Assembly: GCA_900770895.1 (NCBI GenBank)
Contig: CAAGMF010000003.1
Span: 1-18,832 of the forward strand
DNA: 18,832 nt
Origin: an uncultured Mitsuokella sp.
GTDB lineage: Bacteria > Bacillota > Negativicutes > Selenomonadales > Selenomonadaceae
Direction: 5' to 3'
Shown: positions 1-7,288 of the stretch, piece by piece
How positions within the stretch are numbered: the stretch's first letter is position 1
Layout of the letters: each line of letters opens with the position of its first letter
Translations under genes and position numbers: made by a program
The notes under the pieces: generated by a model
What the model was told of the DNA's origin: nothing
The model's input: only the letters and a program-made list of their open reading frames with translations
Databases searched by the model: none

Positions 1-104
1 ATATCGTCAGTGTAGCGGGGATGTTTAAGAATCTCCCTGATATATGTATTCACCTCGGGGCGGGAAAACCCTCTTTTATAGGTCAATTCCGAGGCATGTG
101 CCAT
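1..104 (-). CDS. Partial reading frame running off the left edge; resembles N-terminus of the 3570-5174 protein
   Basis: An open frame of 34 codons begins with ATG at 104 and stays open to the window edge. An in-frame stop lies shortly upstream of the ATG and I see no good ribosome site. The composition is protein-like, and its last visible part (EILKHPRYTDD) resembles the N-terminus of the three-module protein at 3570-5174 (KILCDGYTDD). It could therefore be the start, or the broken start, of another copy of that module, 29 bp after the ATPase stop at 134. The match is short, so this is inference; it could be chance. Confidence 0.3.
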   Translation of the reverse strand, partial: MAHASELTYKRGFSRPEVNTYIREILKHPRYTDD

Positions 105-133
105 GGCGAATGGTGATCAGTAGCCGGCTGCAG

Positions 134-1810
134 CTAGCCACGTGCTATATAGACATGCTTACCGCAGAAGGCGATGCCGTAGCGCCAAATGTTCTCTACG
201 CCAGCCGCCTTCAGCTCGGTCGTGTAGGCTTTCTCCTCGATCTGCGCGAGCGCCTCGTGCGCCCTGGTCTCCATATCCTCGGGCGTCTCGGCGACCTTGA
301 ATTCCATCACGACGCCGGGATGATCTGTGTCGCGCGGCACCAGGGCGAGGTCGAACCTGCCGTAGCCGCTCTCACGATTTGACTTCACCTCATAGCGGCG
401 GCCGATGGCCAGCATGGCTACGAGTCCGAGCATGAATCCGTGGTAAAAGCTCTCCCGGTTCGCCGTGTCGTACGTGCTCACAATCCTCAGCAGGATTTTC
501 TGCAGCCGCTTCTCAAACTCCGCGATATGCCCATGGAACAGACTGCGCCGGAGAATAACGAACTCATTGATATCCAGTCCGGTGGCGATATGCTTCATGA
601 TTTCGCTTGAAAATACCGACCGTATCTCTCGGTTCGGTATGCGCAGCTCGTAGGTGCTATAGCCATCATCGTCATCCTGCGCCTCGCTGACCACCGTGAG
701 ATAGCCCGTCGTCAGTAGGAGCGTATAAAGTGCGCTGTCGCTATACCGCAGGTCGCTGTACACGATGCGTTCATCAACCTGCGTCCAGACCGTTCCTCCC
801 TCCAGCAGCGTCCGCATCTCCTGCAGCCGGTCAGCGCCAGCTTCTTCCAGCATGTCCTGCAGGATGCCGTTTGATGAGGTATTCATCCAGTAGGCACTGG
901 GCTTGTTATTCTTGCGGAAGAAGTATATGACTGACCAGGGATTATAGATCTCGCTCTCGCCGAAGCGGTAGCCATCATACCAATCCTTTATTACAGGAAG
1001 TTGTTCTGGATGTCCCAGATCATGCGCCATTTTCTCTACTTCGGCGTACGTGAAGCCAAAGACATCGCTATACGTATCGCTGAGCACGGAGCAGACTTCG
1101 AGATTGTTGAGGTCACTGAATATGCTCTCCTTCCCTACGCGCAGCACACCGGTGAAGATGGCGAAGTCCAGATACGGATTGCCCTTCAGCGCATTGCCAA
1201 GGAAGTTCTTCATGAAGGCGATGCCTTCGTCATAGTAGCCGCATTCCCAGCTGTTCTGGATGGGCACATCGTACTCGTCGAGAAGCAGGATAATGGGACG
1301 ACCATAGGCCTGTTGAAGGAACTTGCAGAGCTTCAGCAGGCTTAGCTCCAGATCGACCTTGTCAGCCTTATAGTTTTTTACCCGCTCAAAGTAATCGAGG
1401 TCGGCCGGATCTAGTGCTGCATTGCTTACAGCCTCCGCATGACTGCGGTAAAGCTCGCCCATCGTATTACTAAAGTTTCGCAGCAGCTCCGCAAACGTCG
1501 GCTGCTTCAGCCCTCGCAGGGTCAGGAATATCGTTGGCGATTCGCCGCGGTGCGCCAGGTACTCCTCACCGGCCCTGTCGATAGACAGCCCGTCGAAAAG
1601 GTGCTCCGTCTCGTCCTTTTTCTCGATAGAAAAGAAGTAGTCCAGCATGCTCATGGTCAACGTCTTGCCGAAACGCCGTGGCCGCGTAATCAGCGTGACC
1701 TTGCTATGGTTATCTATCAACTGGCGGATGAAGTCCGTCTTATCCACCAGATAGTAATTCTCTCGAGCCTCTTTAAAATCATCTATACCGATAGGCATGT
1801 TCCGCTTCAT
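134..1810 (-). CDS. AAA-ATPase-like / PD-(D/E)XK nuclease-like protein, copy 1
   Basis: This 558-residue protein matches the family formerly called DUF1703: an AAA-ATPase-like domain followed by a PD-(D/E)XK nuclease-like domain. The cellular role of the family is not established. Visible marks are Walker A RPRRFGKT (43-50), Walker B IILLLDEYD (about 173-181), the family signatures GVLRVGKESIF (221-231) and WYDGYRFG (277-284), and near the C-terminus GYGRFDLALV then VMEFKV, giving D487, E503 and K505 of the nuclease core. The frame can be extended to a GTG at 1828, but AGAGGAG about 8 nt before the ATG at 1810 and alignment with the neighbouring copy favour 1810. It follows copy 2 by 53 bp and is probably cotranscribed with it. 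No active-site residue looks missing. Confidence 0.9.
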   Translation of the reverse strand: MKRNMPIGIDDFKEARENYYLVDKTDFIRQLIDNHSKVTLITRPRRFGKTLTMSMLDYFFSIEKKDETEHLFDGLSIDRAGEEYLAHRGESPTIFLTLRGLKQPTFAELLRNFSNTMGELYRSHAEAVSNAALDPADLDYFERVKNYKADKVDLELSLLKLCKFLQQAYGRPIILLLDEYDVPIQNSWECGYYDEGIAFMKNFLGNALKGNPYLDFAIFTGVLRVGKESIFSDLNNLEVCSVLSDTYSDVFGFTYAEVEKMAHDLGHPEQLPVIKDWYDGYRFGESEIYNPWSVIYFFRKNNKPSAYWMNTSSNGILQDMLEEAGADRLQEMRTLLEGGTVWTQVDERIVYSDLRYSDSALYTLLLTTGYLTVVSEAQDDDDGYSTYELRIPNREIRSVFSSEIMKHIATGLDINEFVILRRSLFHGHIAEFEKRLQKILLRIVSTYDTANRESFYHGFMLGLVAMLAIGRRYEVKSNRESGYGRFDLALVPRDTDHPGVVMEFKVAETPEDMETRAHEALAQIEEKAYTTELKAAGVENIWRYGIAFCGKHVYIARG

Positions 1811-1863
1811 CGTAGTCACTCCTCTCACGCCATGATTTGTTCTGCAGATATTACTGCATAGTT

Positions 1864-3540
1864 TCAGCCGCGCGCTATATATACCTGCTTACCGCAGAAG
1901 GCGATGCCGTAGCACCAGATGTTCTCCACGCCGGCCTCCTCCAGCTCGGTCATGTAGGCTTTCTCCTCGATCTGCGCGAGCGCCTCGTGCGCCCTGGTCT
2001 CCATATCCTCGGGCGTCTCGGCGACCTTGAATTCCATCACGACACCGGGATTCGCTGTGTCGCGCGGCACCAGGGCGAGGTCGAACCTGCCGTAGCCGCT
2101 CTCGCGGTTCGACTTTATCATGTACTTCCCCTGACCGATGAGCATAGCCACCAGACCCAGCATCAGGCCATGATAGAAGCTCTCCTTGCCAGCCGTATCG
2201 TACACGCTAACTATTCCGGTCAATATTGTCTGCAGTTCGCGTTCGAATTCCTTTGTCTGACCAAGCAGCAGATGACGCCGCATGTCTGAGAAATTCTTCC
2301 GTCCTACTCCGGCGGCGAGGTGCTTCAGTATCTCAGCGGAATATACGGAGCGCACTTCCCTATTCGGTATGCGTAGCTCATAGGCGATGTCATCGCCCTC
2401 CATCTCCTCGCTCTTCACCGTGAGATAGCCTGTCGTCAGCAACATGGTATAGAGAGCCATATCGTCCTGACGTACATCGTCATAAACGATGCGGTCATTG
2501 ATCTGGGTCCATACGGTGCCGCCTTCGAGCAGGTCCCCCATTTCCTGCAAGCGCTTCTCACCGGCCTCAGGCAGTATCTCCTGCAGCAGGCCGTTCGATG
2601 AAGTGTTCACCCAGTAGGGATGCGCTTTCCTGCCCTCGTCAAAGAAATTTATGACCGACCACGGATTGTATATCTCACTGCCGCCAAAATGGTAACCATC
2701 ATACCAATCCTTTATGACAGGCAACGACTCCGGATAGCCCAGGTCCTGCGTCATCTTCTCGATCTCACTGTAGGTAAAGCCAAAAACATCTGCATATTTC
2801 TCGGACAGCACCGAGCAGACACGCAGATTATTCAGATCGCTGAAAATACTCTCTTTGCCGACGCGCAGCACGCCCGTAATGATGGCGAAATCCAGATACG
2901 GATTCCCCTTCAGCGCGTTGCCGAGGAAGTTCTTCATGAAGGCAATGCCCTCGTCGTAGTAACCGCATTCCCAGCTATGCTGGATGGGCACATCATATTC
3001 GTCGAGGAGCAGGATAATGGGACGCCCATAAGCCTGCTGGAGGAACTTGCAAAGTTTCAGCAGGCTTAGTTCCAGATCGACCTTGTCAGCCTTATAATTT
3101 TTTACCCGCTCAAAGTAATCGAGGTCGGCCGGATCTAGGGCAGCATTGCGTACAGCCTCCGCATGACTGCGGTACAGCTCACCCATTGTATTACTGAAGT
3201 TTTGCAGCAGTTCGGCAAACGTCGGCTGCTTCAACCCCCGCAGCGTCAGGAATATCGTCGGCGACCCACCCCGGCGCGCCAAGTACTCAGTTCCAGCTCT
3301 GTCGATAGCCAGACCATCGAAAAGATGCTCTGTCTCGTCCTTTTTCTCGATGGAAAAGAAGTAGTCCAGCATGCTCATGGTCAGCGTCTTGCCGAACCGC
3401 CGCGGCCGCGTGATCAGCGTGACCGCGCTATGACCATCAATGAGTTGGCGGATGAAGTCCGTCTTGTCCACCAGATAATAATCCTCGCGTAGTTTCTTGA
3501 AGTCATCGATGCCGATCGGCATGTTCCGCTTCATCGTCAT
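1864..3540 (-). CDS. AAA-ATPase-like / PD-(D/E)XK nuclease-like protein, copy 2
   Basis: This is a tandem paralogue of the gene at 134-1810, also 558 residues if started at the ATG at 3540. GGGGG lies about 8 nt upstream; an in-frame GTG at 3549 and a second ATG at 3534 are alternatives. It keeps Walker A (RPRRFGKT), Walker B (IILLLDEYD), the KESIFSDLNN and WYDGYHFG signatures and the GRFDLAL...MEFKV nuclease core. Identity with copy 1 is very high in roughly the first 240 and last 85 residues and clearly lower at about 295-470. It starts 29 bp after the stop of the glycosyltransferase-like gene at 3570, leaving little room for a promoter, so readthrough from that gene is likely. Function is unknown beyond the family assignment. 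Confidence 0.9.
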   Translation of the reverse strand: MTMKRNMPIGIDDFKKLREDYYLVDKTDFIRQLIDGHSAVTLITRPRRFGKTLTMSMLDYFFSIEKKDETEHLFDGLAIDRAGTEYLARRGGSPTIFLTLRGLKQPTFAELLQNFSNTMGELYRSHAEAVRNAALDPADLDYFERVKNYKADKVDLELSLLKLCKFLQQAYGRPIILLLDEYDVPIQHSWECGYYDEGIAFMKNFLGNALKGNPYLDFAIITGVLRVGKESIFSDLNNLRVCSVLSEKYADVFGFTYSEIEKMTQDLGYPESLPVIKDWYDGYHFGGSEIYNPWSVINFFDEGRKAHPYWVNTSSNGLLQEILPEAGEKRLQEMGDLLEGGTVWTQINDRIVYDDVRQDDMALYTMLLTTGYLTVKSEEMEGDDIAYELRIPNREVRSVYSAEILKHLAAGVGRKNFSDMRRHLLLGQTKEFERELQTILTGIVSVYDTAGKESFYHGLMLGLVAMLIGQGKYMIKSNRESGYGRFDLALVPRDTANPGVVMEFKVAETPEDMETRAHEALAQIEEKAYMTELEEAGVENIWCYGIAFCGKQVYIARG

Positions 3541-3569
3541 CGTAGTCACCCCCGTCTATGGTTCACGCC

Positions 3570-5174
3570 CTAGTCATCTTTGCTCAGTTTCTGAAACGTC
3601 TTCGCCTGAGTCGAAGATTTATTCGCATGCTCCATATAGTAGCGTTCCTCCTCTGACAAATTATCTCTGTCGAGGTACCAGGGCAGATGACGCAGCCATA
3701 GTCTGCCTGTCGTGCGAACGGCATAGAACAGGCTGTAATGGCGGATAGGCCGGTATAGTGCGAATGTCGTATCGACTGGTGCGAAGTAAACATTCTTTTC
3801 CAACGGCACCTTGTAAAAGTTCTGATGTTCTGCCTGTACATTTTCTTTGTCCCAGAAAGTTATGTCGCTATATTCGATACCGAGCCCAGCTTTTTCAACC
3901 ATAGGATAGCGCTGCAACAAGCGGAACAGACGCAGCAATACATCTGCCGGACAGTCATCGACCGGCACTACATCTGAGTCTGTATAGGCATATACGGTCT
4001 TTATCTGCAGCTTATCAAGTATTCCCGACAGCCATATGGCTATATGACCGAGATTGGGGAGATAGATAACACGTATATTCGGATGCTTAGCGATGCTGGC
4101 ATAGTAGTCAAGAAGGGGCGGGTAGGTAGAAGCATTGTCGAGGATATAGATGCGGCGATAGCCAGCGCGTAGCAACCATTCCACGAGCCGGCGCAAATAT
4201 GTGACACGGTCACGCGAATTAATGAATATAGGAATATCGCGCCAGCCAACGCCATGCGGCAGGCGGAGAGGCTCACGCGGCAACAAGTCCAGCGAATGGT
4301 AGCCTTTTTTCTCTGCTTCATTTATAGCCGTCTGATAGCATATCGTCTCATCATCAACGCCACTGTGCTGAAACAAGGCCCGAGCGGTATCGAATTTACC
4401 GAGACAGGCATAGGCTACTCCCATATACTTGAGGACATCGTAAAACAAACTCATACGGAATCTCCGTACCAGCCGCATCCATTCCCCCATATAGGCCAAT
4501 GCTGCCAACGGCCTTCCCTGATATAGCTCTGATATGCCGACAAAGGCCAGTGCTTGATAGCCGCCGCTGATAATGCCACAAGCATTATCAGCCGGTGTCA
4601 GCAAAAGTTTGAGCATATTATTCATTATGATATTAGCAGCACTATAGACATCATATGTGCTCATAGCATGCTGATAAGCTTGCTGCGTCTCCATTGATAG
4701 AGAAGCAGCCGCTGCATCGGCATACACCACCAATCTCTCATGTACAGCGGTATCATCTCCGTAGCGCATATGCCCGCCAGATATGATGTGCTGCTTGAGT
4801 ATCGTGAGCAACTCCTCACTATCCGGTATTTTTCGGTAGTCGCCGAGCAGGACGATTTCATGATACACCTGCCCATCGATAGCCTGGCGCACCGCCGCAA
4901 TATCGAGCGGTGCCTCACTCATGCTGCCCTCTGCTGGACCGACGTATGTCATATGAATATTCGAACGCGTCAGTTGCTCACCGAGACGATTCCCTGTGAG
5001 CCCTTGCACCTCGAGACCAGGGTACCGGTTCAGTAAATCATATACGTTACCGCCTAACCCAGCATTGACTAGCAACAGACGCGTGCCAGGCGTTAGTTGT
5101 TCCGGCAACAATCCCTTGATGATGTCATCAGTATAGCCATCGCACAATATCTTACTTATACCGCTTTTCCCCAT
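3570..5174 (-). CDS. Three-module protein: methyltransferase-like, helical repeat, GT-A glycosyltransferase-like
   Basis: This 534-residue protein is homologous along nearly its whole length to residues about 266-780 of the 795-residue protein at 8638-11025, but lacks that protein's N-terminal GT2 domain. Residues about 30-140 look like a Rossmann methyltransferase fold with a degenerate first motif (LLLVNAGLGG) and a late HIISGGHMRY strand. Residues about 165-295 are helical and TPR-like (MGVAYACLGKFDTARALF). Residues about 312-520 form a GT-A-like domain (DIPIFINSRDR; ILDNAST; YTDSD with a DSD at 399-401). The probable role is sugar transfer in cell-envelope glycan synthesis, with unknown donor. 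AGAGGAG about 9 nt before the ATG supports the start. It looks richer in A/T at variable positions than its paralogue. It may be an N-terminally shortened derivative of the larger form. Confidence 0.75.
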   Translation of the reverse strand: MGKSGISKILCDGYTDDIIKGLLPEQLTPGTRLLLVNAGLGGNVYDLLNRYPGLEVQGLTGNRLGEQLTRSNIHMTYVGPAEGSMSEAPLDIAAVRQAIDGQVYHEIVLLGDYRKIPDSEELLTILKQHIISGGHMRYGDDTAVHERLVVYADAAAASLSMETQQAYQHAMSTYDVYSAANIIMNNMLKLLLTPADNACGIISGGYQALAFVGISELYQGRPLAALAYMGEWMRLVRRFRMSLFYDVLKYMGVAYACLGKFDTARALFQHSGVDDETICYQTAINEAEKKGYHSLDLLPREPLRLPHGVGWRDIPIFINSRDRVTYLRRLVEWLLRAGYRRIYILDNASTYPPLLDYYASIAKHPNIRVIYLPNLGHIAIWLSGILDKLQIKTVYAYTDSDVVPVDDCPADVLLRLFRLLQRYPMVEKAGLGIEYSDITFWDKENVQAEHQNFYKVPLEKNVYFAPVDTTFALYRPIRHYSLFYAVRTTGRLWLRHLPWYLDRDNLSEEERYYMEHANKSSTQAKTFQKLSKDD

Positions 5175-5240
5175 AATAACACTCTCCTCTACTGCGACAT
5201 GACTATATCATCAATCATACAGCTTTCCTAATCACCTATC

Positions 5241-5249
5241 ATTATACCA
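5241..5249 (-). promoter_or_regulatory. Possible extended -10 promoter for 5174 and downstream genes
   Basis: Read on the minus strand this is TGGTATAAT: a perfect TATAAT with the upstream TG of an extended -10. It lies about 67 nt before the ATG at 5174 in an unusually A/T-rich patch. No convincing -35 box is present at the normal spacing, which extended -10 promoters can tolerate. It would drive the three-module gene and probably the two ATPase genes behind it. Confidence 0.4.
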
Positions 5250-5257
5250 TACATCAC

Positions 5258-5274
5258 AGCCAGGCAGGCTGGCT
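5258..5274. repeat. Short inverted repeat
   Basis: AGCCAG and CTGGCT flank a 5-nt loop, giving a 6-bp stem just upstream of the possible promoter and downstream of the GT2 remnant. It could end transcription from the genes upstream, but there is no U-run after it on the minus strand, so a terminator call is not justified. Confidence 0.25.
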
Positions 5275-5391
5275 TTCCACGCTGACGCCTTATTCCAGCT
5301 CTCCCATCAGCCTGGCGGTGCTCTTCCAGCATATCATTCCCACAAGGCCGCTATAGCTCCTGGCAATAGCAGCTGCCACAGTGGAGCATAA

Positions 5392-5562
5392 TCAGTCCCA
5401 GCCGCAGTGAGGCAGATCGGTACTACGGTACTCGACGATGTACAGCGCATCCACCAGCCGCAGATGATGACGCACGACCCCCTCGATGATGTCCTCCTCG
5501 TCACGTACCATCGCCACTATCGCCACGCGACGTGGTAAGCTTGTATTATCGTGTAATGACAT
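5392..5562 (-). pseudogene. N-terminal remnant of a GT2-type glycosyltransferase (56 codons)
   Basis: An ATG at 5562, preceded by AGGAGG at good spacing, opens a 56-codon frame ending in TGA. The peptide begins MSLHDNTSLP and contains RRVAIVAMVRDEEDII, HHLRLVDALYIV and YRSTD. This is the normal opening of GT2 proteins of the VAIV-VRNE...VDHLSTD type, where the nucleotide-sugar site begins. The frame then stops, and nothing recognisable follows apart from about 33 further codons open in the same frame after the stop. Full members of the family are several hundred residues long, so this is a truncated gene. It begins 13 bp after the stop of the gene at 5576, with the ribosome site overlapping that stop, so it was probably once a working operon member. 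Confidence 0.7.
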
Positions 5563-5575
5563 CGACTATGCCCTC

Positions 5576-7099
5576 CTATGAAATCCCACCAACATGCACA
5601 TGGCGCAGCTTCGTCATGCGCCTGCGACGCTCCAGTTCGAGCTCATCCCTGTGGGCGAGCAATTCGCGGTAGGCATATATGCGTTCCTCGTAGTGATTCG
5701 CGAGCAGCCTGTTCTCCCGGACATAGGCATAGGCAAGCTTGGCCGTCTCCCAGCGCAGCAAAGGATTCTCTATGAGCAGCGACAGCAGCTGGCGGAGCTC
5801 GCGCAGATCGTGGTAGAGGAATCCCGTCCGGCCATCACGCAATGTGCGGGCATAGACCGTAGGTGCAGCCAGTGCTACCGTTCCGCAGGACGCTGCCTCG
5901 ATGAATTTCAGATCGGATTTGAGCCGGTTGAAGGGCGTATCCTGCAGCGGTAGCAGGGCGATATCCGCCTGCTGCATAGCCGCAAGATACGTATCATAGG
6001 GTGCAATCTCTCCATCGCGGCCACCGAAGTATTCCTTATTCTCCGTCCTAAGCGCGTCATAGAATTCACGATTTCCCACCACAAGGAAGGATAGCCGTGC
6101 CCCATAACGCTGGATAGTTTCATTCAGTATCGGCATGATTTCCTGCCAGTCCTCGCGGCGATTGATGGCACCGAAGAATATGGTGGCATGGTCCGACGTG
6201 AGATCAGGCTGTCGGAGCGGCAGCAAGCTCGCCACTTGGTTCTCGACGGTCAATACATAGGGATTGTACTCGCGTAATACATCAGCCAGTGCCGACGTCG
6301 AAGTCTGGACGACATGAACACCGACGAATGAACGATAGGTAGAATCCGTATGCCAGTGAAAGGGAGCATCATCAAATTCGTTTATGAGCAGACGATGCTC
6401 CCCTGCCAGAGCTGCAAATACCGCCTCGGCATTCTCGCTATTATTCAAGTGACAGCGCTGTATCATGCATATCTGCTCGTCATCTCTGAGTCGGTTTACA
6501 TCCGGATAGCCATATTCCTCCCGTATAATCACGCCCGGTTCCGTATTGCAGCAGATTGTTGGCAAGGTAGTGCGTATGCGGGCTGTTATCGGCTCCGCTG
6601 CAAAAGTATGTATCCGCAATGGTGGAGCCATCGTACGGAATAGCTTGATTACAGTCATCTCCCTCCAGCTCGTGCGCGAATAGCCTTGCACTGGCAGTCC
6701 GCTCATCCCCTTCTCCAGCCAATTCGTGGAGTCCTCCGCTCCGGCTACCAACACTATCTGACCATCCTGCGAAAGGAATCTACAAAAATAAGCCAGGCGT
6801 CTCGCAGCATCACTCTCATATCCGCGCCAAAAGGCACCATGTATCATGATGCAATCGAGCGTATCGATGCCATAGCGCGATAGATCGATATCCCAATCTG
6901 CTTCCACTGCCGCCCGATCCAGCACCTTGACCGCCCGTCGTAGCTCTTCTCTATCGCTATCGACACCGAAATAGCGGCACTCCGGCTGTATCTCCTTGAA
7001 TCGCCTGCCGGTCACTCCCGCTCCACAGCCCAGTTCCAGCACCGTACGGGCTCGTGGCGGTATAAGCGCTGCCAATAATATTTCCTGCTGTGAGTCCAT
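5576..7099 (-). CDS. Methyltransferase-GT4 glycosyltransferase fusion
   Basis: This 507-residue protein has two enzyme domains. Residues about 1-130 are a class I SAM-dependent methyltransferase: VLELGCGAG at 20-28, an acidic FGVDSD strand end at 44-49, then FLSQDGQIVLVAG. Residues about 215-480 resemble a GT-B glycosyltransferase of family GT4: FFGAINRREDWQE (about 308-320), ADIALLPLQDTPFNRLKSDLKFIEAASCG (378-406 region) and TVALAAPTVYARTLRDGRTGFL, which hold the sugar-nucleotide-binding acidic residue and Gly-rich turn of that family. AAGGAG close to the ATG at 7099 supports the start. The fusion suggests that transfer and methylation are coupled on one glycan. Donor sugar and methyl acceptor are unknown. 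It follows the phosphonopyruvate decarboxylase gene after a gap that holds a GT9 remnant. Confidence 0.8.
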   Translation of the reverse strand: MDSQQEILLAALIPPRARTVLELGCGAGVTGRRFKEIQPECRYFGVDSDREELRRAVKVLDRAAVEADWDIDLSRYGIDTLDCIMIHGAFWRGYESDAARRLAYFCRFLSQDGQIVLVAGAEDSTNWLEKGMSGLPVQGYSRTSWREMTVIKLFRTMAPPLRIHTFAAEPITARIRTTLPTICCNTEPGVIIREEYGYPDVNRLRDDEQICMIQRCHLNNSENAEAVFAALAGEHRLLINEFDDAPFHWHTDSTYRSFVGVHVVQTSTSALADVLREYNPYVLTVENQVASLLPLRQPDLTSDHATIFFGAINRREDWQEIMPILNETIQRYGARLSFLVVGNREFYDALRTENKEYFGGRDGEIAPYDTYLAAMQQADIALLPLQDTPFNRLKSDLKFIEAASCGTVALAAPTVYARTLRDGRTGFLYHDLRELRQLLSLLIENPLLRWETAKLAYAYVRENRLLANHYEERIYAYRELLAHRDELELERRRRMTKLRHVHVGGIS

Positions 7100-7111
7100 A
7101 TTCTCTCCTTA

Positions 7112-7288
7112 TCAGATATAGTGTACCGTGCTATCGCCCTGCACTATCATCCGGCAGAGCCGGCGGTAGCCCTCGAGCATGTGCTGCATCGTGATGTCGC
7201 TATGCAGTGCGGTTTATCGGAGTGGTTGCAGCCACTGAGCCGACCATTCCCCCAGACCTCGATGGGGCGGTCGGTCACCATTCACCCA
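7112..7288 (-). pseudogene. Frameshifted C-terminal remnant of a GT9 (heptosyltransferase-like) gene
   Basis: The gap between the genes at 7289 and 7099 holds two short overlapping frames that join into one protein tail. The upstream part reads RPIEVWGNG then GCNHSDKPHCIA. The downstream part (7112-7213, after an in-frame stop) reads LHSDITMQHMLEGYRRLC and ends in TGA. Joined by a frameshift they resemble the C-terminus of GT9 proteins; the intact GT9 at 11235 has GGCVSSVAHCIATIPPEA at the same place. Without the frameshift and stop it would be a normal GT9 ending. No start or N-terminal part is present. Remnant status is well supported; family assignment is moderately supported. Confidence 0.5.

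Larger units (their letters stand above)
134..3549 (-). repeat. Tandem duplication of a roughly 1.73-kb ATPase/nuclease gene
   Basis: The two ATPase genes and their short leader segments form a direct repeat with a period of about 1,724-1,730 bp. The ATGs are 1,730 bp apart and so are the stops. Leader sequences around the ribosome sites (GTGACTACGATG) are shared. Near-identical DNA blocks cover the 3' end (for example about 165-385 versus 1895-2115), the middle and the 5' end. The intervening blocks have diverged, a mosaic that suggests old duplication followed by local gene conversion. Confidence 0.8.

Noticed and set aside
62..71. GGGAAAACCC as a terminator after the ATPase genes
   Set aside because: The stem is only 3 bp and no U-run follows on the minus strand.
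1811..1828. GTG start for ATPase copy 1
   Set aside because: The GTG overlaps the AGAGGAG that serves the ATG at 1810, and the family signature starts right after MKRNMPIG.
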